Assembly: GCF_015209595.1 (NCBI RefSeq)
Contig: NZ_JADEYS010000024.1
Location: 1-64,000, forward strand
Reading direction: 5' to 3'
From: Pontibacterium sinense
GTDB taxonomy: Bacteria > Pseudomonadota > Gammaproteobacteria > Pseudomonadales > Balneatricaceae
Length of the DNA stretch: 64,000 bases
The stretch's first letter is position 1. Every line of letters begins with the position of its first letter. Under the pieces are notes generated by a model that worked only from the letters and a program-made list of their open reading frames with translations, was not told the DNA's origin and did not search any database. Shown here one piece after another: positions 55,648 to 64,000 of this stretch. Both the position numbers and the translations under genes were made by a program.

Positions 55648-57495
55648 TCAGGAAGAAAGTCGAGTCAGACGTGCGTAAAGTTGGGGCAGTTTGCTGGGCA
55701 GTTCGGTGGCACGACGGATCAGAGTGTAGTGACTGCGGCCAAATAGATAAGGCAGGTAGTCCTCACCTTCATCATCGATGGTGATACAAAACGGTACCAG
55801 CCCGGCACGGCGGGCTTCCCGGATCGCTTCCCGTGTATCTTCTATGCCGTATCGGCCTTCATATTTGTCCAGATCATTGGGTTTGCCATCGGTCAGAATC
55901 AACAGCAGTTTTTGCTGATTGGGTTGCTCCGACAGCAGTTGTGTTGACCGTCTGATCGCGGCTCCCATACGGGTATAGTAGCCGGGTTTAATGCTGTTGA
56001 TCTGTCCACGAACCTGACGTCCGTAGGGTTGATTGAAGCCTTTCAGGGTGTGAAAGCGCACATGGTCCCGGTAGCGGGAGGAAAATCCACAGATCGAGAA
56101 CCGATCTCCCGTCTGTGCCAGCGTTTCTCCAAACAGCAGCAAACTATCGCGAATAATGTCGATGACGCGCGCTTGCTGTGCAACCCAGGCGTCGGTCGAG
56201 AGGGACAGGTCGGCTAACAACAGGCAAGCCAAGTCCCGATGCGTCTGACGCAGATCGGCATAGAGGTTGGGTTCTGCCACCAGATGTCCGGCGCTGCGCT
56301 GGGCTTGGAAGTGGCTGTACGCTTCCATATCCAGCTCGGAACCTTCTGGTTGCTGACGCATCCACTGGCTGTGGGGCCGCAGAGACTGGAACTGGCGACG
56401 TAAACGCTGGGCGCCGTAACGCAGGTGATCGGGCATATCACAACCTTCAGCGCCCTCCGCCTGCATACTGATGATCTGGCAATAGTCAGGTATCAGTTGT
56501 TGTTTGCGGTGATTCCATTCTGGCAGCAGAATCGGTCCGGACAGAATCTTATCGTCTTGCGATTCCGCTGGCAGATCCAGGTCAAAGCGAATCCGCTTAG
56601 CGATGGTTTGGTTGTCGCGGGCGATACTTAGCTTTTCCAGATCGTCGGCGTTCGCATCCGCTGAACCGAGGTCGTCTTCCTCTTCTGTCTCGCGATTTAC
56701 TTTGGTCATCTCTGCCAGACTAAACAGGCTGGTTTCGAAACGCAGGGCGAGCAGTCCGGCTTTTTCTTCCGGCATCTCGGTACGTTCGGCCTGACGTTTT
56801 TTCTGCTGTTTGCTGTCTTCGCTCTGCCCCCCGTTGTTGTGCTGCTCCTCACCTTCAGGCATCACGCTGATATCGCTGGTGGCCGCTGAAACGGGTGGAA
56901 ACGGATGTAGCCAGAGAGGAACCGGTGCCGGGGCGTGTTTACCTTCAGGCAGTGTGTCGACGGAGCCGGGCTGTAACAGGGCCTGCTGAATGAGCTGTTC
57001 TGCTTTTAGATCATTGCCTTTTAGTGAGGCCGGACGCAGAGGAATCAGTGCGTTGCAGAGATTCTTATAACGCGTATTCAGGCCCGGATATTGCTTCAGT
57101 ACCCAGAGGATTTGTTGCTGACTGCGGCTGATCCAGTTGTCATTAGGAAACGTTGGTGCACACGCGAGTGCTGCTAACCAGTAGTACAGATCGCGGTTCA
57201 GCTGTGCCTGTGGATAAACATTAAGTTTTTCTGGCAGGCAGAGGGTATCGTCATCTCGCCATGCCAGTGCAATACGGCGATTGCTGCCGGCGAGTTTCTG
57301 CAGCCAGTTACGGCGGCTTTTGTTGCCGGTTTCGCTGGAGGCACGGATGGTTAGTCCTGGCTCACCGCCGAGCGTACGAAAGAACACCGCTAAGGGTTTG
57401 CGCAGATCGTTCAGTAGAACGGCATCATGATGATGGCCGGGATCGGCGATACGGGTGATGAATCGATCCCAGAACTGTCCAACCTGTTCTTCCAT
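55648..57495 (-). CDS. norD: Nitric oxide reductase activation protein NorD
   Basis: NorD is a cytoplasmic von Willebrand factor A domain protein that works with the AAA+ protein NorQ to insert the non-heme iron into NorB. The 615 residues have an N-terminal helical region, an acidic middle (EEEDDLGSADANADD) and a C-terminal VWA domain with the metal site LADLSLSTDAW (a DxSxS-type MIDAS) and ILTDGKPND. It is the last gene of norCBQD and converges on the lipoprotein gene with a seven-base gap. Confidence 0.93.
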   Translation of the reverse strand: MEEQVGQFWDRFITRIADPGHHHDAVLLNDLRKPLAVFFRTLGGEPGLTIRASSETGNKSRRNWLQKLAGSNRRIALAWRDDDTLCLPEKLNVYPQAQLNRDLYYWLAALACAPTFPNDNWISRSQQQILWVLKQYPGLNTRYKNLCNALIPLRPASLKGNDLKAEQLIQQALLQPGSVDTLPEGKHAPAPVPLWLHPFPPVSAATSDISVMPEGEEQHNNGGQSEDSKQQKKRQAERTEMPEEKAGLLALRFETSLFSLAEMTKVNRETEEEDDLGSADANADDLEKLSIARDNQTIAKRIRFDLDLPAESQDDKILSGPILLPEWNHRKQQLIPDYCQIISMQAEGAEGCDMPDHLRYGAQRLRRQFQSLRPHSQWMRQQPEGSELDMEAYSHFQAQRSAGHLVAEPNLYADLRQTHRDLACLLLADLSLSTDAWVAQQARVIDIIRDSLLLFGETLAQTGDRFSICGFSSRYRDHVRFHTLKGFNQPYGRQVRGQINSIKPGYYTRMGAAIRRSTQLLSEQPNQQKLLLILTDGKPNDLDKYEGRYGIEDTREAIREARRAGLVPFCITIDDEGEDYLPYLFGRSHYTLIRRATELPSKLPQLYARLTRLSS

Positions 57496-57505
57496 TGCGG
57501 TGGTC

Positions 57506-58321
57506 TCAGCTGTTGAAGTTAGCGCGAACGACTTCCATCAGCGCACTGATGGTATCGTCATCGTCGGTCAGGGACTCAACCAGCCCGGCCCTGCAGGCCT
57601 CAACCGGGTCAAATCCAGCTTTAATCAGCGTGGCGGTATAGACCAGCAGGCGGGTGCTGGCACCTTCTTCCAGATCCATATCTTTCAGGTTACGCAGGCC
57701 GGTTGCTAAACGAATCAGGCGCTGACAAAACAGTTGATCGAGTCCGGTTTCTGCCTGCAGTACCTGCAATTCCTCTTCCGGAGAGAGGTAGTTAAAGGTC
57801 ATCGAAATAAATCGCTGACGGGTGCTGGGTTTTAGGCCTTTCATCAGGTTTTGGTAACCCGGGTTATAAGACACAACCAGCATAAAATTCTTCGGTGCCT
57901 GCAGCACTTCACCGGTGCGGTCCAGTGGCAGGATGCGGCGGTCATCGGTCAGGGGGTGGATAACAACAGTGGTGTCTTTACGTGCTTCTACCACTTCGTC
58001 GAGGTAACAGATTCCGCCCTCGCGCACGGCACGGGTGAGCGGACCGTCGTGCCATTCGGTGGTGCCATCACCGATCAGATAGCGGCCGACCAGATCTGAG
58101 GCGGTCAGATCGTCATGGCAAGACACGGTGTACAAAGGCAAGCCCAGTTTTTCCGCCATGTGGCTGATAAAACGTGTTTTACCGCAGCCCGTAGGGCCTT
58201 TGATCAGGACTGGGAGCTGGTGGCTATAGGCATGCTGGAACAGTTCCACTTCGTTGTGCTGTGGTACGTAGAAGGGGAGCTGGTCGTTAGCGTCGATAGA
58301 GACAGTGTTGGACTGTGACAT
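57506..58321 (-). CDS. norQ: AAA+ chaperone NorQ
   Basis: NorQ is a MoxR/CbbQ-type AAA+ ATPase that with NorD activates nitric oxide reductase. The 271 residues have Walker A GPTGCGKT (42-49), Walker B ICYLDEVVEA and the sensor MLVVSYNPGYQN, plus the CbbQ C-terminal region. The ATG at 58321 with AAGAGA upstream is chosen over a TTG nine bases earlier. It is separated from norB by 75 bases that hold a hairpin. Confidence 0.94.
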   Translation of the reverse strand: MSQSNTVSIDANDQLPFYVPQHNEVELFQHAYSHQLPVLIKGPTGCGKTRFISHMAEKLGLPLYTVSCHDDLTASDLVGRYLIGDGTTEWHDGPLTRAVREGGICYLDEVVEARKDTTVVIHPLTDDRRILPLDRTGEVLQAPKNFMLVVSYNPGYQNLMKGLKPSTRQRFISMTFNYLSPEEELQVLQAETGLDQLFCQRLIRLATGLRNLKDMDLEEGASTRLLVYTATLIKAGFDPVEACRAGLVESLTDDDDTISALMEVVRANFNS

Positions 58322-58345
58322 GGTGGTCAATCTCTTTAAGAAACT

Positions 58346-58367
58346 CTGCCCGCCTTTTCACGGGCAG
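58346..58367 (-). promoter_or_regulatory. Intercistronic hairpin between norB and norQ
   Basis: CTGCCCG and CGGGCAG form a seven-pair stem around an eight-base loop, with an alternative extension CTCTGCC/GGCAGAG. It lacks a T tract. It could stabilise the norCB part of the message or reduce expression of norQD relative to it. Confidence 0.5.
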
Positions 58368-58396
58368 GCAGAGAGGTGACTGCTTAGCTGCGGAGA

Positions 58397-60273
<1,877 letters not shown>

Positions 60274-60351
60274 GGTCAGGCTCCGTATCCCGGCTCACGA
60301 GAATTTGTGAATAACCGAGAGATAGTGTCGGGTATTGCCTGTTGGATAAAC

Positions 60352-60365
60352 TTGAGAAAAATCAA
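60352..60365. promoter_or_regulatory. FNR/Dnr box between norC and dnr
   Basis: TTGAG-AAAA-ATCAA matches TTGAT-N4-ATCAA at nine of ten positions. Towards dnr, a TTTAAT at 60386-60391 puts its centre near -40. Towards norC a weak CACTAT-like -10 is compatible with the same distance. One box may control both directions. The 239-base divergent region holds nothing else. Confidence 0.8.
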
Positions 60366-60512
60366 TTTCATTTAAAAAGAATATTTTTAATACATCTTTT
60401 TGCAGTGGATCTGCCCACTTTAAACATGAGCATGCTAATGTGGCGACTTTGCTTACCCTACAACTACACTGAAACTCAGACATGCCAAAGGCACTGGGAG
60501 ATATTCCGAACT

Positions 60513-61220
60513 ATGAAAATACCGGCAGAGAACCTGATCACCGACAGCCCAGTGAAAAGTGCATTGCGCTCCCATCACCTATGTAGCTCTTTGTCGGCAA
60601 ATGATCTGGAAAAACTGGCGCAGTCCTGCCGATTGGTGAAACTGGATGCTGAGGAAAGCCTTTTTCATCAGGGCGCAGAAGCACAGCATTTTTATCTGGT
60701 GTTGTCCGGCACGATTAAATTGTTCCGTGTTTCACCGGATGGCCTGACCAAGGTGATCGAAGTGGTGCGTCAGGGCGAGGCGTTTGCAGAAGCGTTGATG
60801 TTTCTTCAGCAAAAGGCCTATCCGTTGAACGCAGAAGCGATGGGTAAAACTGAAGTGGTTTCGGTCCCCAGTCAGCTCTATAAAGAACTGATTCTGGCAA
60901 CCCCAGAGTGTGCGATGGGGGTGATGGGCAACATGGCGATGAAATTGCATCGTCGTATCAATGAGATTGAAACCCTGACCTTGCAGAATACCCGCCATCG
61001 GTTAGGGAATTATCTGTTTGGTTTGCTGCCTGATCCGGCGGCAACGTCGGGTGAAATTCAACTGCCGATGGCGAAACAGCTCATCGCTTCCCAGTTGGCA
61101 ATGCAGCCGGAAACGTTTTCTCGTTTGATCAAAGAGATGAAAGTGCAGGGGCTGATCAGTGTCAAAGGTTCCCGCATTGAGGTGCATGATGTTAGCGGGC
61201 TCAGAGCGTTTGGCCACTAA
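60513..61220 (+). CDS. dnr: Crp/Fnr family regulator, Dnr-like
   Basis: The 235-residue regulator has a cyclic nucleotide-binding-like sensor fold (about 20-140), a dimer helix, and a winged helix with the recognition sequence QPETFSRLIKEM, whose E-x2-S-R contacts TTGAT half-sites in FNR relatives. It lacks the N-terminal four-cysteine cluster of FNR, as expected for the NO-responsive Dnr group. Position among nor genes supports that. The start at 60513 is taken because upstream sequence has no homology, although the Shine-Dalgarno spacing is long. Confidence 0.88.
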   Translation: MKIPAENLITDSPVKSALRSHHLCSSLSANDLEKLAQSCRLVKLDAEESLFHQGAEAQHFYLVLSGTIKLFRVSPDGLTKVIEVVRQGEAFAEALMFLQQKAYPLNAEAMGKTEVVSVPSQLYKELILATPECAMGVMGNMAMKLHRRINEIETLTLQNTRHRLGNYLFGLLPDPAATSGEIQLPMAKQLIASQLAMQPETFSRLIKEMKVQGLISVKGSRIEVHDVSGLRAFGH

Positions 61221-61242
61221 GCCCGGCTTCTAAGGCCCCTGT

Positions 61243-61485
61243 CTAGAATTGCAGAATCCCCCAGATCGATAATGCGAGCACCGGACAGTACAAGTGTAAC
61301 GCACGGCGGACCAGATGGCTCACGCCGTGCAGCTCCATGAAACCATCGATAATCAGAGCGCCTTTAATGCTGGTGAGTAGCAGGATGATACCAATGACTG
61401 CTGGATGAACCGAGTCTTCGGCCAGTGCATAGCTGGATAGGGTTGTGAGTATGAGCAGCAACCAGATCAGGTGTGGATTTTTCAT
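61243..61485 (-). CDS. norF: NorF-like small membrane protein (cytochrome c oxidase subunit IV-like)
   Basis: The 80-residue protein has three hydrophobic segments and begins MKNPHLIWLLLILTTLSSYAL. It belongs to the prokaryotic cytochrome c oxidase subunit IV family, represented by NorF next to norE. Its ATG overlaps the norE stop by one base (TGATG). Its role in nitric oxide reduction is accessory and poorly defined. Confidence 0.8.
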   Translation of the reverse strand: MKNPHLIWLLLILTTLSSYALAEDSVHPAVIGIILLLTSIKGALIIDGFMELHGVSHLVRRALHLYCPVLALSIWGILQF

Positions 61486-62096
61486 CAGCGAATCACATAG
61501 ATCAGAGGGAATAACAGGACCCAAACCAAGTCCACCATATGCCAATAACAGGCGCCGCTTTCCAGGCCGCTGGTCTGACCTTCCACATAGGCGCCACGGC
61601 GTAGTTTCACCACCATGAACAGCAGAATGACCATACCTAGCAGCACGTGCAGTAAGTGAAACCCGGTAATTAGGAAGTACCCGGTGTAAAAGGCATTGCT
61701 GTCCAGATCATAGCCTGCACTGCCCAGTTGCCAGTACTCCCAGCACTTCACTCCCACATAAACAGATGCCGCTACAATCGCCAAAAACATCCACAGGGCT
61801 CCGCGCTGAGGCTGTCCTGTGCGGTTGTGGATAACTGCCTGCACGACCAGCCAGCTGGCGCTGATCAGGGCCAGTGTATTGATCAGGCCTGCCAGTGGAT
61901 GGAGCGTTTGCTGGCCTGCGGTGAACAGATCCGGGTTGGAGGCACGCAATACACTGAACAGCAGAAACAACAGGGCAAATACGGACAGCTCCGCTGCAAT
62001 GAACATCCACATGGCCAGATCACCGGGCATGATGCGGTTAGCCGATTTTGTGTTGATGTTTTCAGTGGTGGGTGGGGTTGCGAACGTTTGCTCCAT
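61485..62096 (-). CDS. norE: NorE, cytochrome c oxidase subunit III-like protein
   Basis: The 203-residue membrane protein has about five helices and the subunit III family features (DLAMWMFIAAELSVFALLF, GYFLITGFHLLHVLLGM, ACYWHMVDLVWVLLFPLIYV in parts). NorE proteins support but are not essential for nitric oxide reductase. The ATG at 62096 is the family start; the longer frame has an unlikely N-terminus. A weak TTGAT-N4-GCTAA half-box lies upstream. Confidence 0.88.
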   Translation of the reverse strand: MEQTFATPPTTENINTKSANRIMPGDLAMWMFIAAELSVFALLFLLFSVLRASNPDLFTAGQQTLHPLAGLINTLALISASWLVVQAVIHNRTGQPQRGALWMFLAIVAASVYVGVKCWEYWQLGSAGYDLDSNAFYTGYFLITGFHLLHVLLGMVILLFMVVKLRRGAYVEGQTSGLESGACYWHMVDLVWVLLFPLIYVIR

Positions 62097-62153
62097 GGCA
62101 ACACTCCTTTGATAACTCAATCGAAGAGAGTAGAGGAGCAGGTGAGCAATGCC

Positions 62154-62167
62154 TTGATATTGGCTAA
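62154..62167. promoter_or_regulatory. Degenerate FNR/Dnr box upstream of norE
   Basis: TTGAT-ATTG-GCTAA has one perfect half and three of five matches in the other. Its centre is 64 bases before the norE ATG, compatible with a -41.5 site and a short leader. It is weak evidence on its own. Confidence 0.4.
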
Positions 62168-62198
62168 TTTTCGGATGATAAGGATGGGGGGAGAGGAG

Positions 62199-62228
62199 AA
62201 GCAGGGAAAGCAATATGCTTCCCTGCTT
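62199..62228 (-). terminator. Hairpin at the end of the hemL operon
   Basis: AAGCAGGGAA and TTCCCTGCTT form a ten-pair stem extended by GC/GC across one bulge. It lies 10 bases after the stop of the membrane protein gene. There is no T run on the minus strand. Confidence 0.65.
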
Positions 62229-62238
62229 AGATGAGCCC

Positions 62239-62841
62239 TTAGTTACCCGGTTTTAGCCTGGGCAGTACTTGGGCTGAGGCCAATAGCATGATCGCCAGCG
62301 CCAGCGGATAAGCTAGAGCGTTCTGGTACTCAGGCGACAGGCTTATTGGGCTGAACAGCAATACACCTGCCCCCAACGCGATGGCGGCAAATAGACTGCC
62401 GATCCGCGCAGGCAGCCTGCTGTAGCGTAGCGCTGCAAACAGCATGGATGCCGCTACCAGTACCGCCATGATCTGGCTGTACTCTGTGCCGGATTCCGCG
62501 CGGCGGGTGATCTCGAACAGTGCCAGTAAGGCCAGCAACCAGCGGCCCCAGGTCGGTTTCTGCCAATTCTGGCCGATCGCATCGGCCAGCAACGCCGTAC
62601 CAATCAACGGAATCGCAGCATAGTACGCAAGATTGTTCAGCATCCGCAGTAACGTCTGCTGATCCTGATCCAGTGTGCCGCTCAACAGCAGGTTGCCAGC
62701 GGCTGATGCTGCAATAAAGACCGAAGACAGGCTGATCACGAATCCTGATGTGTAGTGCTCACCGCCCACCCGATAACCGCGCGCTGCCACAAACAGTGCG
62801 CAGATCATCAGGGCGATATTGCCGATCATTAACTGGCTCAT
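62239..62841 (-). CDS. Hypothetical multi-pass membrane protein (200 aa)
   Basis: I do not recognise the family. About six hydrophobic helices span nearly the whole protein (near 5-20, 33-52, 70-88, 98-110, 122-140, 147-165, 178-193), with short charged loops ([20 protein letters not shown]). The ATG overlaps the hemL stop by four bases (ATGA), so it is translated with hemL. A role linked to heme or tetrapyrrole supply is possible but only by context. Confidence 0.65.
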   Translation of the reverse strand: MSQLMIGNIALMICALFVAARGYRVGGEHYTSGFVISLSSVFIAASAAGNLLLSGTLDQDQQTLLRMLNNLAYYAAIPLIGTALLADAIGQNWQKPTWGRWLLALLALFEITRRAESGTEYSQIMAVLVAASMLFAALRYSRLPARIGSLFAAIALGAGVLLFSPISLSPEYQNALAYPLALAIMLLASAQVLPRLKPGN

Positions 62842-64000
62842 TTCAGAGATGCGAACACCTGATCTGCCGCAGCGATGGTCGCTTCGATATCTGTCTGGCT
62901 ATGTGCAGCTGATACAAAACCCGCTTCAAATGCGGATGGTGCCAAATAAATACCCTGTTCCAGCATACCGTGGAAGAACTTGGCGAAGCGGTCTGCATCG
63001 CAGGCCATGGATTCGGCGAAGCTGGTTACTTTTTCCTGTTCGGTGAAGAACAGACCAAACATACCGCCTACACGACTGGTGGTGAATGGAATACCGTTCG
63101 ACATGGCTGCGGCTTTCAGGCCTTCAGTCAGGAACTCAACTTTAGCGGCCAGCTGATCATAGAAGCCCGGTGCAGAAATTGCGTTCAGCATGGCCAGACC
63201 TGCTGCCATCGCCAGAGGGTTGCCGGACAGTGTGCCCGCCTGATAAACAGGCCCCAGTGGCGCGATGAATTCCATGATTTCACGTTTGCCGCCAAATGCA
63301 CCCACCGGCAGACCGCCACCGATCACTTTACCCAGTGTGGTCAGGTCCGGTTTAACGTTGTAGACGGCTTGCGCACCGCCCAGTGCGACACGGAAGCCGG
63401 TCATCACTTCATCAAAAATCAGCACAGTACCGTACTGGTCACAGACTTCACGCAGACCTTCAAGGAAACCGGGCACCGGTGGAATACAGTTCATGTTGCC
63501 AGCCACTGGCTCAACAATGATGCAGGCGATCTGATCACCGACCTCTTCGAACGCTTTGCGCACGCTGTCAATGTCGTTGTGGTTCAGGGTGATGGTGTGT
63601 TCAGCCAGAGCTGCTGGAACACCCGGAGAACTTGGTTCACCCAGTGTCAGCATGCCGGAGCCTGCTTTAACCAACAGGGAATCGGAGTGACCGTGGTAAC
63701 AACCTTCGAACTTAACGATTTTATCGCGACCGGTGTAACCTCGTGCCAGACGAATCGCGCTCATGGTTGCTTCGGTACCGGAGCTGACCATACGGACCAG
63801 TTCCATCGATGGCATGATTTCGCAGACCTTGTCTGCCATCTCGATTTCAATCGCGGTGGGTGCACCAAAACCCAGACCGTTATCCAGAGAACCACGTACC
63901 GCGTCCAGTACGGCAGGATTGGAGTGACCCAGAATCATCGGCCCCCAGGAGCCGACATAATCGATATATTCTTTGTCATCTTCGTCATACAGGTAAGCGC
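62838..64000 (-). CDS. hemL: Glutamate-1-semialdehyde 2,1-aminomutase (5' part outside window)
   Basis: HemL converts glutamate-1-semialdehyde to 5-aminolevulinate in the C5 heme pathway. The frame is open to the window edge ([18 protein letters not shown] precedes the first internal Met at 63938), so the N-terminal part lies beyond 64000. Visible are the PLP region ([17 protein letters not shown]), [12 protein letters not shown], the cofactor lysine in [16 protein letters not shown] and the conserved QAGTLSGNP. About 387 of the usual 425-430 residues are present. Confidence 0.95.
   Translation of the reverse strand, partial: AYLYDEDDKEYIDYVGSWGPMILGHSNPAVLDAVRGSLDNGLGFGAPTAIEIEMADKVCEIMPSMELVRMVSSGTEATMSAIRLARGYTGRDKIVKFEGCYHGHSDSLLVKAGSGMLTLGEPSSPGVPAALAEHTITLNHNDIDSVRKAFEEVGDQIACIIVEPVAGNMNCIPPVPGFLEGLREVCDQYGTVLIFDEVMTGFRVALGGAQAVYNVKPDLTTLGKVIGGGLPVGAFGGKREIMEFIAPLGPVYQAGTLSGNPLAMAAGLAMLNAISAPGFYDQLAAKVEFLTEGLKAAAMSNGIPFTTSRVGGMFGLFFTEQEKVTSFAESMACDADRFAKFFHGMLEQGIYLAPSAFEAGFVSAAHSQTDIEATIAAADQVFASLK

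Noticed and set aside
62109-62120. TTGA-N4-TCAA near norE as a Dnr box
   Set aside because: The half-sites are two bases too close for the FNR/Dnr consensus; the degenerate site at 62154-62167 has the right spacing.

Overview
The window is a 64-kb stretch of a gammaproteobacterial chromosome. Gene order is the best guide to its origin. The runs carA-carB-greA / yhbY / rlmE-ftsH-folP-glmM-tpiA-secG-tRNA-tRNA-rimP-nusA-infB-rbfA-truB-rpsO-pnp and dksA-gluQ-cbrX-cbrA-cbrB-(crcZ)-pcnB-folK-panB-panC are the arrangements known from Pseudomonas and from marine Oceanospirillales-type bacteria. The moderate G+C, the porin, the complete nor cluster and the single-copy core genes fit a free-living marine relative of the Oceanospirillaceae. 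That family assignment is an inference, not a proof. No insertion sequence, prophage or CRISPR array was seen.

Layout. (1) 1-5.7 kb is the most accessory part: a hairpin-rich gap, a 53-residue exported peptide, a DUF2057 protein, a small porin, two unusual short-unit tandem arrays (15 hexamers at 788-877 and 38 heptamers at 3286-3551), and a chemoreceptor on the minus strand. (2) 6-26.7 kb is core information processing and metabolism: pyrimidine/arginine precursor synthesis (carAB), transcript cleavage (greA), ribosome maturation (yhbY, rlmE, rimP, rbfA), membrane proteolysis (ftsH), folate (folP), cell-wall precursor (glmM), glycolysis (tpiA), secretion (secG), two tRNAs, nusA, infB, truB, rpsO and pnp. 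(3) 26.8-35.2 kb is mixed: a membrane protein, a small zinc ribbon, the rRNA modification pair rsuA-rsmC, a double-length pterin synthase homologue, a VOC protein, a lipoprotein, the AzlCD exporter with an AraC-type regulator, and an acetyl-CoA acetyltransferase. (4) 35.6-45.7 kb is the pantothenate genes panB-panC, folK and pcnB, then the CbrAB carbon/nitrogen two-component system with its small gene cbrX, gluQ and dksA. The 589-bp gap between cbrB and pcnB holds what looks like a complete CrcZ-type small RNA gene. (5) 46-55.6 kb has an aminotransferase, sfsA, a solitary Rieske protein, a TonB-permease-ATPase iron/heme uptake operon that lacks a binding protein, a fused phosphotransferase/kinase, PBP1b and a TPR lipoprotein. 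(6) 55.6-62.1 kb is the nitric oxide reductase region norCBQD, dnr and norEF, with a clear FNR/Dnr box. (7) 62.2-64 kb has a membrane protein coupled to hemL, which runs off the window.

Main discovery candidate: the cbrB-pcnB gap contains, on the minus strand and in order, six TGTTAC/GTAACA half-sites including a perfect 11-bp inverted repeat (expected CbrB sites), a near-consensus sigma-54 promoter with correct GG-N10-GC spacing, and a transcript region with four A-rich CA motifs of the Hfq/Crc-binding type, three of them in the loops of predicted hairpins. CrcZ-like RNAs are well described in Pseudomonas, but this copy has diverged and would be missed by protein annotation. Second is the heptamer array, whose minus strand carries 20 evenly spaced GGGG tracts and should fold into G-quadruplexes. 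Other points are an RNase III-type stem in the pnp leader, a terminator-like hairpin in the carA leader, and a pterin synthase homologue whose N-terminal half has lost its metal site.
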